From: Adineta vaga
Taxonomy: Eukaryota; Rotifera
DNA length: 64,000 nt
Direction of reading: 5' to 3'
Assembly: GCA_021613535.1 (NCBI GenBank)
Contig: CP075493.1
Location: 16,368,001 to 16,432,000 of the forward strand
Shown here: in pieces, positions 42,080 through 54,460 of the stretch
How positions within the stretch are numbered: the first letter of the stretch is position 1
Layout of the letters: every line of letters starts with the position of its first letter
The notes under the pieces: model-generated
Database searches by the model: none
Told to the model about the DNA's origin: nothing
The model's input: only the letters and a program-made list of their open reading frames with translations
Position numbers and translations under genes: made by a program

Positions 42080-43739
42080 TTATGGTTTGTAGAGTTCTGA
42101 ACTACTTAAATAAGCGATATTACTACCTCCACCAGTAACAAGTACTTTTCCATTTGACAAAACAGATGCTCTGTGTGCATAACGAGAAGAATTCATTCTA
42201 ACAGTACTTGTCCATAAACCTGTTGATGGATTATACAATTCAGCATTATTCAAAGCAAGACCATTGTGTCCACCACATACTAAAACATTTCCATTTGCCA
42301 ATACAGATGATGTATGATAATACGCTGTATAATTCATACTACCAGTATTTGACCATAAACCTGTTGATGGATCATATAATTCCGCGGTATTCAAAAAAGC
42401 ACCATCGAAACCAGCAGTTATAAGTACTTTTCCATTGTTTAATATTGACGCTGTATGTGTGTAGCGATTATAATTCATGCTACTGGTAGTTGTCCAGATA
42501 CCTGTAGATGGATCATATAATTCAGAAGTATTTAAAACTCCAATATCGCATCCACCAGCAACAAGAACTTTGCCATTAGCTAATATGGATGCAGTATGTA
42601 GACCTCTAGCATTGTTCATACTTCCAGTACTTGTCCATAGTCCTGTTGATGGATTATATAACTCACATCTACTTATATAAACACCATTATCATCTCGTCC
42701 ACCGGCAACTAATACTTTTCCATTTTGTAACACGGTTGCTGTATGATAAGCTCGACTATCGATCATATTAGAAGTAACTATCCATGATCCAGTTAATGGA
42801 TTATATAATTCAGTAGTATTCCATTGAATACTACTATCAAATCCTCCAATGATGAGTACTTGTCCATTTGTTAGTAAAGTTGCTGTATGCGAATATCGTT
42901 TGAAATTCATACTACCCGTAATTATCCAAGTTTCTGTAGATGGATCAAATAATTCAGCAGTATCTAATATAAAGCCATTATTTCCACCAGCAACCAATAC
43001 TTTGCCATTGGTTAATACAGTCGCTGTATGAAAACATCGAGTGTCAGTCATATTATTCATACTTAACCATTCTAAGAATAGAAGATGATTTTAAAAGAAT
43101 ATTTTATATATCATCGATTTGTTACCTGGATTTGATATTGTTGTCTTGGATTGATGTTTTTGAAGTAGAGCATAAATACCTATGGCTATACCGACTAAGA
43201 TCATGAAAAGAATCAAAAGACCAAGAACAATAATCCACGGTTTTGGACGTTTTTTATTCTTCTTCTTCTTTGTCTTTTTATGAGAATCCCATGCAGGTGC
43301 ACAACTATACATATAAAAAATAAAAAGTTCTAATATTAATCAATGAAAATATGTACATTACTAACTTAGAATTTATATCTGATATTGCTGACTCGATATT
43401 CACTGAAAAGATTGTTGGCGTATACATACGATTTGTTTTCTTTTCAGATGAAATCTGTGAACCTGTGGTAACAGTTTGTCGTTCAGAATTTAAATTATTC
43501 ACTAAAGTTCGATAATTGGATCGATGTTCTTCTGTAGATAATGATTCTTCGTTAGATTTTGAAGACAAGTGTTTTTGATTTTTCCGATTACCATTACTGG
43601 GTGTTACCTAATAGATATTGTGATGACTGGATTATACAATAATATCATTTTTTATTTAACTTACCGTTGATATCCAGCGAGATGGTTTTCGCTTTGGTCG
43701 TCTGACCAATTCTACTTTGATCGATGGTATGTTTTTCAT
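42080..43739 (-). CDS. Membrane-anchored kelch beta-propeller protein
   Basis: Four exons (43739-43665, 43607-43366, 43304-43126, 43071-42080) join in frame through short GT-AG introns to 495 residues. The N-terminal part of about 128 residues is basic and Ser/Thr-rich (KVELVRRPKRKPSRW; KKTKKKKNKKRPKP), then one TM (WIIVLGLLILFMILVGIAIG). The last exon encodes six to seven kelch repeats of about 48 residues with the pattern HTAxxLxNGKVLVAGG...TAELYDPSTGxWxxTGSM, which close a beta propeller. A basic tail, a TM and no signal peptide indicate a type II protein with the propeller outside. Close similarity among repeats suggests recent repeat amplification. Kelch repeats of this wording also occur in bacteria, so an origin by transfer is possible but unproven. 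Confidence 0.8.
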
Positions 43740-44170
43740 ACAATTCTTTTTTTTACAATATAAAATTGAAAGAAATGCAATTTATATAGTTGTATTCATC
43801 AATTTCACCGATGCCTTATCTATGTCAATAATGCTTGATTGAATTTTGAAGAGAATAAAGAACCAGGTATAAGTCTTTTTTCTTCTGAAAAAGTATCAAC
43901 ATAATATAAATTCGTCCTTGTTTAAACAAAATTTGCATTGGTTTCTTATTATGTACTGAAAATTGTGTAAAAACTGAGAGAAGGTCAAAAGGAACATTTT
44001 CTATATGGTCACATCAAGAAAGAAAGAACGAACGAAAAGAACAGAATGTATTTTGTATTCAATTATCTTAATATTGTTTTTATATCGCTGCACTTACTTC
44101 CACTGTTATCCTATTCGTACAGTGTTCACCATTGCACAGTGCTTCTCGACTATCAGAGATTGATCTGAAC
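43740..44170. other. 5' flank of the kelch gene
   Basis: No coding frame. Presumed promoter region for the minus-strand kelch gene; nothing distinct seen. Confidence 0.35.
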
Positions 44171-44179
44171 AATCCTTCT

Positions 44180-44720
44180 AATGCATTACCATGTCCTTTG
44201 CTTAATGTTTCTGCAGTTTGTTTAATAACATTTGATTTATTCGGTGCATTGATGTTAAGTGACACTTTCTTACAACGTAATATTGCAACACTTTTACCAT
44301 TATTATCATCAACAGATGTGGAACGATTGACCTATTCATGGCTTGATGCATATGTATCATTATTTTGGAAAATCATTTCCAACATCACCCATACAAATTT
44401 TAAAGTCCTTTAAATTATCAACAACAATACCTGAAGATAGTCCTATTTTTAATTCGTCAATAGCAGCATGGAGCAATTTAGAACCACGCTCAGGTGTGAC
44501 AGATGTTCTATCGGAATTAAGCAAAAAATATCAATTAGGATTACTTTCTAATGGTGATAAAAACACCTTACAAACAAATCACAAGTTTTACATGTAGCTG
44601 ATTCAATATATGATGCGCATGGTGCTCGTCGTTTTGGTATTTATTCCGATGCAATTGATAGTTCAGCAGAAGATACCAATACACAACCATGATTTGCTTT
44701 TAATGATATTAAATAGGTAC
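44180..44720 (+). pseudogene. HAD-superfamily hydrolase relic (haloacid dehalogenase type)
   Basis: An open stretch reads LITFDLFGALMLSDTFLQRN, matching HAD motif I (hhhhDxxGT), but the key second Asp is replaced (D-L-F rather than D-x-D). In a second frame, near 44400-44580, come PEDSPIFNSSIAAWSNLEPR and ELSKKYQLGLLSNGDKNTL, the motif II serine strand. A third frame gives ADSIYDAHGARRFGIYSDAI. Frame changes near 44390 and 44580 and a TGA near 44690 show it is dead. Working relatives are cytosolic haloacid dehalogenase-like phosphatases. Confidence 0.6.
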
Positions 44721-45863
44721 TTTTATTTTTTTAAATTTAATATTCTATCTAATAATATTTTATTTAAATGAATATGTAAGAGAGTAACACAAAATTTCTG
44801 TTTGTAATAATGGAGTTTTTAACTAAAACTATCAGTACAATGTATATAACTACGATGTTTTCGAGCAATCAGTTGAGAAATTGTGTTAAGAGCATCGATT
44901 CCAGCACCACAAAAAATACCGACTGCCATATTAATAAAGCATTCGAAACTACCATCATATTAAAGAACAAAAAGAATTGCTGTAGATGAAAACGAAAAAG
45001 AAGATCGATTCAATTATCTTTGTCGATAAAGAACAATCCGTCTATGTTTCTCTAAGAGAGATAGTTTATAGAAAGTCAACGGTGGAAAAATGAATTTTTT
45101 TTCACGACAAACTGCTCATGACAATAGACGTCGGCATTTCTATATTTCTTGTTTTTTTTGTATATAAAAATATGTTAAACCAATGACAGATGAGTTTCAT
45201 AATTATTGACAAAAGTTTAAATGTATATTTTTATGCAAATGAGCAAATAAGTGGAAATGATCATATGGAAAATAAACATTCATAATAGTGATTTATAACA
45301 AAAATAATCATTTTTGTTGAAACAGATCATTTAAGACAATCAGAACAACCGAAATCAATTGTTTGATTTTATTTTCGACGAAACGAGAATCCACCTTCCT
45401 AAGTGTTGGTACAATCATCATCTTTCAATCTTTGTAAGTTGGTAAAAACTTTAAATAAAAAACGAAATATCACTTTCTTTTCATTTATTCATATACATGT
45501 CATATTCACAAGTTTGAGTCATTGATTGTGATTCATGTAAGGAATGTAATTATGTATACAACGACTGATGTGCAGAAAGGTAAATGTCAATATTCACTCT
45601 CAGCCTCTTAGCTATTGATAAAATCAAATTTGATGTGCTTTTTATAAATTGATCGATCATTTAAAAAAAATTCACTAGTCATTTACACTAAGTTGGTAAA
45701 AACCAGCTACAAAGAAACAAAATATCAGATTCTGATTCATAAGAGAAGTGAAACATCGTATGAATACAACCTGTATGTAGCTTGACATTGTCAATTAGGT
45801 ATTTTGATTAAAAGGAAGTATTTTTCTATAGACTGTTTTTTTTAGATATTACAAGGATATTAA
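44721..45863. other. Intergenic with an orphan minus-strand C-terminus
   Basis: On the minus strand about 44965-44825 an open frame (FECFINMAVGIFCGAGIDAL, then NTISQLIARKHRS...) ends at a stop and looks coding, but I could not connect it to an exon upstream or name a family. The remaining sequence shows no gene. Confidence 0.3.
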
Positions 45864-48800
45864 ATGGGATCAAACAGTAATGATCAAACAGAAGGAAATC
45901 TAGTCTGTTATTATCTAATGCTTATACCACGTGAAAAAATCGATTCTTATCAATTTAGGAAGAAGTTTACTGTTTCGTTCGAATAAATTATCGAAATTTA
46001 ATTTCAGTTCATGAAATCAATGAATATAAAATACTTCAAAATGATCAAATTATTTACAAAGGTTGTTTAAAAGATGAAGGTAAGTTTCAGATAAAATATA
46101 CTCTCTCAATATATTCAGTTTTAATCTAATTATTTAGAATCATTTACATTTAAATCAATACGAAATTTGAGTGAATCGTCGTTTAAATTAGAGATTTATC
46201 GTAATGATATAATTCATGATGAGATCATCTCTTGCTGTGAATATGGTTTTATGGATAATAATTTAAACGATTCATTTCAAGTTGTACAAATTCTTGGCTG
46301 TAAGCCATGTCAAAAGTAAGCGATGATTTATTAAAACTATTTAAGAAGAATAGTCAATCTTTTCTTTCAAGATGTCAATCAATATCTGATGTATCGTATA
46401 TACGACAATTGAGCAAAGCATCAGAAAGTAAGAAATATCTTTGATTGAATATTTTTTTTTCAAACTTTTATACTATAGATCCTATGATTGAATCATCTGA
46501 GGAGACAACAAATCTCTACAATTCCCGTATTAATCATGTTGCATCGGAAAATCCGATCGGTAACTAAAAAAGCTTTGTCTTTCTTAAAGGAAATGATTGT
46601 TTTGAAGGACCTCCTCAATTATCACCGATGTCATCGTTGACTGAACATACTTTTCCATCGTCTTATGCAAGTACATTATCGCTAACTGACCACAATACAA
46701 ATCTTTCATTCAATCAAAACCAAAACACACAAAGTTTGAATGGAACTAATGATTTCATGCAATTGCTGTCTAGTTTCTTATACAATTCGATGTGTAAGTC
46801 TTGACGAATGATAATAGAATTTGTTTATTGTTGTAAATAGTTCGAATGGCTGATAGTACAGAAACTCAATCAAGAATTTCGCGAGAGAAAGGGAATGTTG
46901 AATGGTTTAATCTAATCTATTTACATAAGTCTTGGCCACTTGATCCATCGGTCATTGAAAATATTCGTCGTTTGATAAATATCATTAAAACATTCGACGA
47001 TCCTGATGAATGTATTGCATATATCAATAGTTTAACAAATCGGAAAGTGATTTTAATTCTTTCCGATGATTTTGTCGATTCATTTCTTCCGCGAATTGAA
47101 GATGATTTTTCTATTTCATCGATTTATATTTTATCCGAAAACCCAGAGAGAAATTCAACGTTTTATTCCAATCAAATTCAAGGTATTCATCGATCGATGG
47201 ATGAGATTTACGAAATGTTAACTAATGAAATTAATCCAATGAAATTGGATTTAATAGATTTTCAATCGGTTTATGTGGATAATACGAAACTTAATCCGGA
47301 ATTTCTTTTCTTTCGAGTACTATGTGAGACTCTTGTTGATTCGAATGAAACTGAAAATGCTTTTGACGAATTAATTCATTTTGCTCGTCAAGAATATGAA
47401 GGAAACGAATATGAACTGGCAGAAATAGAAAATTTTGAAAGAAATTATAAAAATAATCAAGCACTTTCCTGGCTCTTTCGACCTTGTTTCTTATTCAAAG
47501 TAATCAAATTTAGTTTTCAAATCAATCTATTTCATAAAAATCATTTGTTTAGATGTTACATCGAGCTCTTTTTGTCCATGAAGTTGATGTTTTATATAAA
47601 TTTCGTAGTTTTATTCAAGACATAAATACTCAAATCGCAAAAGAAAATTTAAGTGAACCGATTAGTGTTTATTTGGGAAATACAATTGAACAATCAGAAA
47701 TCGTTTCAATGGAATCATTTCGAGACAATCAAAATTTAATCACATTTCAACAATTATTATTCGCTTCGACGAATCAATCACAAGCTATTACAAGAGCAAA
47801 AAATTTACCACGCCGTAATAATACATTTTTAAATCTCCTCGTTCGTATTGATTTTCCATCATCAACGGGATTTGTAAGTCGAATCGATCGACATTTATCA
47901 TCACAGAACGATGGAATTAATATACTCATTAGTGCAGGTCTCATAACTAAAATAATTACTATTGATAAAGATTATCAAAAGAATGGTTACATACTAATTC
48001 ATTTACAATTTGTTTCAATTGAAGATCAAGTCAATCTTCAAGAACAACTTCAAATAGAACGAAAGCAAATTCAAAGTACATCTCCGTTATTTCAAATAGC
48101 AAAATTATTATTGAAAGTTAATTATCAAACAATTGGCGAAGAATTTTTTTCAAATCTTCTTAATGAAGATTTTCTTCTCGATAACAGAAATCGACAAAAT
48201 TCAATAGGACAAAGCTTAGAATTATTCGCAATAAATCATTTTCAAATATACAATTTTAAACGTGCAAGTGAATTATTTTCTCTTTGTTTAAAAGCTTATT
48301 ATCGATTTCTACCAAAACAAAACGAAAATTTATATTTGACCTATCGTGATCTTGGTGATTCACTTTTTCGTATAGGCGAATATCAATTAGCGATTGACAA
48401 TTATCAATTAGCATTTGCAGCTCAACGTCATTCAAATAATCCCAATTTATCTGATTCAGCATTATGTTACTATAAATCAGGCTTAGCTTATCTTAAACAA
48501 GGACATGAACAAAATGCTATTCAAGCTTTAGATCATGCAGAGAAAATCCTCAAACAATCGGATAAATTACATCATGTAGAACTCATTTCCATCTATGAAA
48601 CTTTAGCCGATTATTATTTTGCGAAGAACAAACTTGATGATGTGATTATCTCTTATAAGAAAATCGTCGTTATTTATCAATCTGTCCAGCCACATGATTC
48701 AAAAGAACTTTATACAGTCAATTTTATTATTGGAGGTCTTTATTTGAAAGTTTTAGATTATGCAAATGCTAGGATTTATTATGAACGTGCATTTGATTAC

Positions 48801-49172
48801 GGTAAAGAATATTTACCAGAAAAACATCATACTTTTGTAGTACTTCATAATAATATTGGTTATGGATACTATCAACAAGAACAATATTCAAAAGCATTAT
48901 ATCATTATTCGAATGGCCTTTCATTAGCATCGGAATGTGAACCGGAAAATTCACCTTTAATCGGTACACTTCTGTCGAATACAGCATTAGTCTATTCAAA
49001 TACAGAAAAATTTGATCAAGCCATCAAAACAATGGAAAAAGCCATCGAGCACCTTTGCAAAACTCTTCCAAATGATGATGAAGAAGTTACCTATAAACGA
49101 ACATTATTGGATGGAATTAAACGAAAGAAAATTCTTTATGAGGTTAGTGAAGAAACATCCGACTATTTCTAA
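45864..49172 (+). CDS. ADP-ribosyltransferase-like pseudoenzyme with TPR repeats
   Basis: Best model: a first exon from 45864, a poorly resolved second exon ending 46079, then 46138-46315, 46372-46427, 46479-46559, 46590-46793, 46841-47499 and 47553-49172, all phase-compatible from 46079 on; about 980 residues. The first junction does not keep frame, so the start is uncertain. Exons 3-6 hold an unknown Ser/Asn-rich region. From 46841 comes the domain with FDDPDECIAYINSLTNRKVI that often precedes ART domains in bdelloids. Exon 8 starts the ART-like fold (MLHRALFVHEVDVLYKFRSF...SVYLGN...ITFQQLLFAST). The catalytic R-S-E(x)E residues are not seen: VYLGN stands where VYRGQ is usual, and NDGINILISAGLIT where an ExE is expected. 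Seven TPRs follow (e.g. YRDLGDSLFRIGEYQLAIDN). Confidence 0.7.
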
Positions 49173-49904
49173 TCAACGTTTTGATTTATTTTTGAACATT
49201 TTTTTCTCTTGAATAAAGTTCTTTTTTATATTTGAAGGATGAGGGTCGTACGTAAGGTGTCATTCCATGGTCTTTTTTTCTACTACATATTTATGTTATT
49301 GTAAAATACTTAATCTTGATCAATGATCTTCTGCTAGTTCAGTAGCAGTTATTCTGAATGTTCTATTCAAACAAAAAACTTTTTCTAATCCTTGATGTTT
49401 ACGCTATATTTATCAGAGACCGAAAACGTCTCGAACCGAAGTAATAATATTCGAAAAGATAGTCAAACACACTCAAACGTTGAATGAAGAATTAATTATT
49501 GCTCGAAGTATCGTCGATTTTGAAAATATCTGATGCCGTTGGCGAAGTTAACACACGCTTTTATTGAATTTTTTATATACTTAATTTTATCTCCGTATAA
49601 TACAGTGTTGTTTTCTTTTCATACCAGTTACACTGATTGTATTTACCCCGATGGATCAATTCTATACAGCAGAACTATTTTATCCTTATGTGTCTTGAAT
49701 TTCATCAATTCTCTGAACTATGACAAATAATCGTCGGTAATGACATGACGTCAATATTAGCCTAAAAAGCTATTGATACTTTTTATTATTTATAATAATT
49801 TAAACGTTGATACAATTTCATGAATTCAATTAAATCAAAGCTACTACATATATAAAATTCAGTTCTGATAAAAATCGACGTGTATTGGGGTCTTCCGTCC
49901 ATCT
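49173..49904. other. Intergenic, no supported gene
   Basis: 3' flank of the ART-TPR gene. A short GATGAGGGTCGTACG piece near 49238; the plus frame at 49533-49730 has no domain. Confidence 0.4.
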
Positions 49905-51525
49905 TCAAACACGGATCCTAAATTCACGCAGTGCTTCGTAGATGGGCATGCTTTGTTCGATCAGCACCTGTACATCGTCAGGCAGAACGAGATCATTTGT
50001 ATTGTCTTTCTTTTTCTGAATCTGATTAAACCCTGTGCTATACTGAGCCTCTTCGTGCCAGTCTCCCCATTTGTCGAACGCCTTAACCCGTTCCGATTTC
50101 CACTCGAGCATGCTCGGTTCAAATCGTTCATTAATACCTGATTCGCAGTACATTCGCATGATTGCTGTAGGTTCTGTGACGAGATCGCCTGCGTCGACCA
50201 AGGCTGGACGAGTGCCGGTAAGCTCAGTGAGAAATTCGAACAAGGCCTGCAGCTCCGGATATCCTATGTCATCGTGAATAAAATCCCTGTTAACTCCAAT
50301 AAACCCACGGTAATTAGAAGGTATAGCCTTTCGTGGCGTGCGAATGAGAAACGTATGTGTGCACCTCTTGAGAAAGTCAATCGGGACGAGTTCATCCATG
50401 AATAACGTCATAAAGACTGAGAAACAACCCAAAAGGTAGCAATAGTCGAACGAAAAGTGATGTCACCTGTATACTCGATAACTGGACACTTTTAACTCCG
50501 CACTGGCTAAAACGAGGCAAATTTCGTCTGGTGTCAAAACATACATCGACACTTCTTTAGTAGACCGATTCCAGATGGTCGGTCGAAATAGCAACAGAAC
50601 AAATCTTTTTGCACCTTTTTTGCTTCTCTGTGGATTTATATTTCGTCTGCCGACAAAAGTACGCACTTCTAAAATGTTAATTACAATATGGATGCTCATC
50701 TATTACAGTGCAAGTAGGGAAAATGTGAATATTTACGTAATATGTACTTTAAAGTGTGCTCGTTAACTGTATACTTCTTCAATATTCGTGTTATCTTGTA
50801 TCAAAAGTAAAAATCGGGCAACTGCTGCTGCATGATATACGTATATCCTCTTGGTCGCATCTGATCCACAGGCATGGACTGTCAGTATTGGGAAGTCAAA
50901 AGTGCGCTTTCAGACTGTTTCTTTTCAAAGGTATTGCTCTATTTGACCAGCTGGGTAAACACGTCACGTAACAGTATTGTGTTTTGATGGAAAGCATACT
51001 TTGCAAATGAGAAGATAGAAAAATTACCTATCTAGAAAAAATGAAAAACTTTAAAAAAATATAATCTTGAAGTGGCTAAAAACTAGACACTGGCTATCGA
51101 TGTCTGAAATCGAGTGAATGTAAGAAGAACAGAAACCCGTTACTCTCCACATTTCTTTTCTATGAAAGACGACGTTATTTATGGCTGTTCCTCAGTGCAG
51201 TTGGATTTTCTGGATGTGATTTGTAGCCGGGACGAACAACATGGCGCGGCATATCTTTGACAAAGACGTTTTTCTTTTCCTTGTTGGCAGCGGCCTTGAG
51301 TATTTCGTCGATTATCTGCGAGAAGGTTGTATCCAAATACTCTGCATGTTTACTCAATTCATTATCAAAATAGCTGTACATACGTTCGGGACCAAAGTAG
51401 CAAGCATCGCTGAATGGTTCATGAAAAGTAATATAGTCATCCCGTTGCATGAAAGCTCGTAGAAAAGCAGTCGACACTGAACGCGGGTGCGACCAAAGAA
51501 AGACGATTTTTGTTGTTGCTTCCAT
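49905..51525 (-). pseudogene. Sulfotransferase-like P-loop protein, split gene
   Basis: The N-terminal part (51525-51178) reads KIVFLWSHPRSVSTAFLRAF, the PAPS-binding 5'-phosphosulfate loop of the sulfotransferase family often annotated as branched-chain aminotransferase-like, then FHEPFSDACYFGPER and VRPGYKSHPENPTALRN before a stop. The C-terminal part (50429-49905) continues the same protein with FMDELVPIDFLKRCTHTFLI, RTPRKAIPSNYR and EFLTELTGTRPALVDAGDLV. About 740 bp separates them. No donor site ends the first part, while the second is preceded by a clean acceptor and an unrelated open frame (50699-50463). So the gene is broken by an insertion or rearrangement, or uses an odd intron. The coding parts are GC-richer than their neighbours, which fits acquisition from another genome. 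Confidence 0.6.
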
Positions 51526-52690
51526 TAACAATGAATATAAAACACTAAAATAAGAGTGAAGTATCAACACAGTGAAGGTATGATAAAATATAAGCTACCG
51601 AGTCGCAATAACACACGACTCTTGTAAATTTTTTTCTCTTGTCGCTCTTTGCCCTTCGATAAATAAAAAAAAGTCGCTCGCTCGCAAGCAATCAAAACTA
51701 ATGTGAAATAAATGCATTGCAACAAGCACACTCGTTCTCTTCATCAACGTGTTTCGAACACGTGTGTTTGTCACAATTGTCACATTTTAACAACGGCTTC
51801 TTTTCTCTCATAGCAACCAGTTATCGAGCGTTGGCAACTCAATGCATGTGAACATGACTATAACTATTTTTATTTTCAACCTTTCGACCTGGTTGCTTTA
51901 CCAGAAGATGCGTCGTAAAATTCTCTACAAAACTAGATCAAACTTATTTCTATAGAAAGTTAAGGGAAAAGATTAAAACGAAAAATACTCAAGATGCACA
52001 AATGGATCAACTTTCTAAGCTGATAAAACATATGTTCTGTTTCTTTTACATTGACTAATAGTGATAGAAAGAAAAGAAGAGAGACGTTCTATTGACCTTG
52101 AAAAGCTGTATCAACTGGTTATGATTGAAAAATTTTTACGCTAATCTTTGTGACTTAAACGGTTTGTTCTTACTACCACTTTGCGTGTATCAACTCTGTC
52201 TATTTTCCTTTTCTCCGTTTGCTCACATATACCTTCAAGCGAGACAGAGAGAAGAAAGCGGGCAGACGGATGAACAAGAGGAGAGTGAGTCGACGGTCAA
52301 TCGCTGTTCATTGAGTTTGAGTCTCTAGACAGATGTTTACCTAGTATCTTTTTTATTGCTGAACAGACGAAAAGTGAACCGATGACGTGACCCAATTATC
52401 GGTACAGAGATTAAAACCAAATTTTGGTGTACGATGATAGAATGTCAGGTCTTTTCACCTAGAATTCGATTCAAACGAATTTCGAACTACATAAAGAGAA
52501 AGAGTACACGTTAAAGTGCTCAAAAACATTTTCTCCATTGTTTTGTTGTCAGTAGAACTGTTGAAAATATTTTCTATGTACATGGAAAATATCTTAGAAG
52601 TTTGATCGTTTTATATGTGTAGAGTATTCTATTGTTAATTATTCTGCCTTATTCTCTACAGAAAAACGTTTGACATACTTCTTGCAGAGT
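51526..52690. other. Intergenic, no supported gene
   Basis: 5' flank of the sulfotransferase-like gene followed by sequence with only short frames on both strands. No repeat recognised. Confidence 0.4.
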
Positions 52691-53101
52691 ATTGAATGGC
52701 GGACCTTTTGGAACAACAATCAAGTTTAAGGGTTGGAAAGAAAAAAATCATAGTCAAAATACTAAGAAGCTCATTACTTATGGTCCACCCGTTAGATTTG
52801 TAGATACATCATACCAGAGATGGGCAAGTACGGAGTTTCTCGAGTACGAGTACTGTATAAATACTAATACCAATTTCCGAATGGAAATACTATTTCTTTA
52901 GATACGACTTCAAATTCGTAGCAATTAGTGGGAGACAGTTTTGTAGTTTTTGAATAATTGTACGATAAGTAAGTCAAAAAAATATTGCCAAAGAGAAATA
53001 TTAAAACAGTTTTTCATAAATTTATTTTACTATTAAACTTCAGGTAATTTAATCAAAGTAGAAATGAATTACATTTTAGAAAAGTTAATAAGCATACATT
53101 C

Positions 53102-53872
53102 TTGCCTGTTAATCGTGCCCGATGTGGCCGCATGATATATCCACTCTGCGAAAAGACACGTTCCACTGGTGTCGATGTTGCAGGTACCGTTAGATACTCA
53201 AGACTCACGTTAGAAGAATTTGTATCTTTGTTTGAATTATTTAATGAAGCTACAGTATTAACACAAGGTCAATCATATACAACCATTAGCCTTGTGGCAC
53301 CTACTGTTCTTGGTATACTTTTTGATCTTGAACGTGAACTTTGTTCTTCTTCTTCAACTCTTGTTCCACTATGTAAAACTCTTATTTCATCGATTAAAGC
53401 TAGATTTAGTGGTCTACTTCGTCATTTTGAAATCGATGTACCTTTTGATTCTTTTTGTATGTCAGAACGTTTTTCTGATGCGATTTTTCTTATTCCTCCA
53501 CTTCTTGATGCACGTTTTAAACTATTGTGGCTCAATAATCTTGATACAGTTGTAAAAGTGCGTGTTCTCGAAAAAATTCGTGCTGCATTTGTTCGTTTTT
53601 TCTCTAAATTAATCATTCTTGTGTCACGTAACGTAGGACCTGATATGTCAAAAGCAGCTGAACCAAGTGATGCTGGTGTAGCAACAAAAACTGATGATAC
53701 ATTACTTAAAAGAAAATGTCTTTTTCCTTATTTCAATGAAACGAAAAAGATTTCTGTCGATGACAAAGCCAAGATTTTAAGCGAATTAGATGCTTACTTG
53801 TGTGAAGAAAGTTGTGAAGCAAATCTAATTTTTATGAAAAATAATTTGTATCCATGCTTATACGAACTGACG
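53102..53872 (+). pseudogene. hAT transposase fragment
   Basis: An open frame encodes the middle of a hAT (BED-finger type) transposase: LEEFVSLFELFNEATVLTQG, TISLVAPTVLGILFDLERE and IFLIPPLLDARFKLLWLNNL, matching the conserved region that ends in a LDPRFK-like motif. It runs to NLYPCLYELT, where the C-terminal hATC dimerisation domain should begin, then meets a donor-like ACG|GTAAGT at 53873. No exon with the ERxFS motif follows. The N-terminal BED finger and first catalytic Asp are also missing. The piece at 52690-52800 (NGGPFGTTIKFKGW) may be upstream sequence of the same element. Non-functional, but the visible stretch has no internal stop, so loss is fairly recent. Confidence 0.65.
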
Positions 53873-53889
53873 GTAAGTACACAACAAAC

Positions 53890-54410
53890 TCTATACGCCT
53901 ATGCGTAAACTGTTGAATTCCACACATTCTTTCACATAAACGACACGATAGAAAATTTCGCTCACATATACAAATGCGTAGTAGAGAGCAAAGTTCATTT
54001 TCTCTCTAATACCTATGTATACGAAGCTCTTTTTCCTTTCACAATCAGTCTTCAAATGCTACACAAGTAAGTACTAAATATCCTATCCAATATATATTAA
54101 TAAAAACTATTATTTTTATAATAACAAATATAGATCAGATCCGACTTATATACAATTATTCCATTACGACAACCTTCTAACATTTATTGACAATAGAGTT
54201 ATACCATCAAACATGGAATATACCAGTCATTATTCATCCGACAAAAACAATGTAAATAAGGCCATTGCAAGTTGAATGTGATTAATTATCTTGTATAATT
54301 AGTCATATTTGATTATGTAACAGTGCTTTAGCTATATGATTGATTTTGTAAATGTCTTATTTTGATTTCTTTGGAAGTTAAGATAAGTCTTTCTGAATCA
54401 GTCTGTAGTA
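53890..54410. other. Intergenic, no supported gene
   Basis: No coding frame. It probably contains one edge of the ribozyme-bearing element whose motif starts at 54415. Confidence 0.35.
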
Positions 54411-54414
54411 GTGT

Positions 54415-54460
54415 AGTCATCTGATGAAGAACTGTAAAAAGTTCGAAACCGGTCATGACT
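54415..54460 (+). ncRNA. Hammerhead-like ribozyme motif
   Basis: Stem I AGTCAT (54415-54420) pairs perfectly with ATGACT (54455-54460). Between are CTGATGA, a stem II GAAC/GTTC closing an eight-base loop, GAAA, and the palindrome ACCGGT ending in the cleavage triplet GTC at 54454. It shares CATCTGATGA and GAAACCGGTCATG with the motif at 19984-20040 but differs in stem II, where compensating bases still pair. One extra A lies between the CTGATGA box and stem II, which may weaken activity. Confidence 0.55.
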
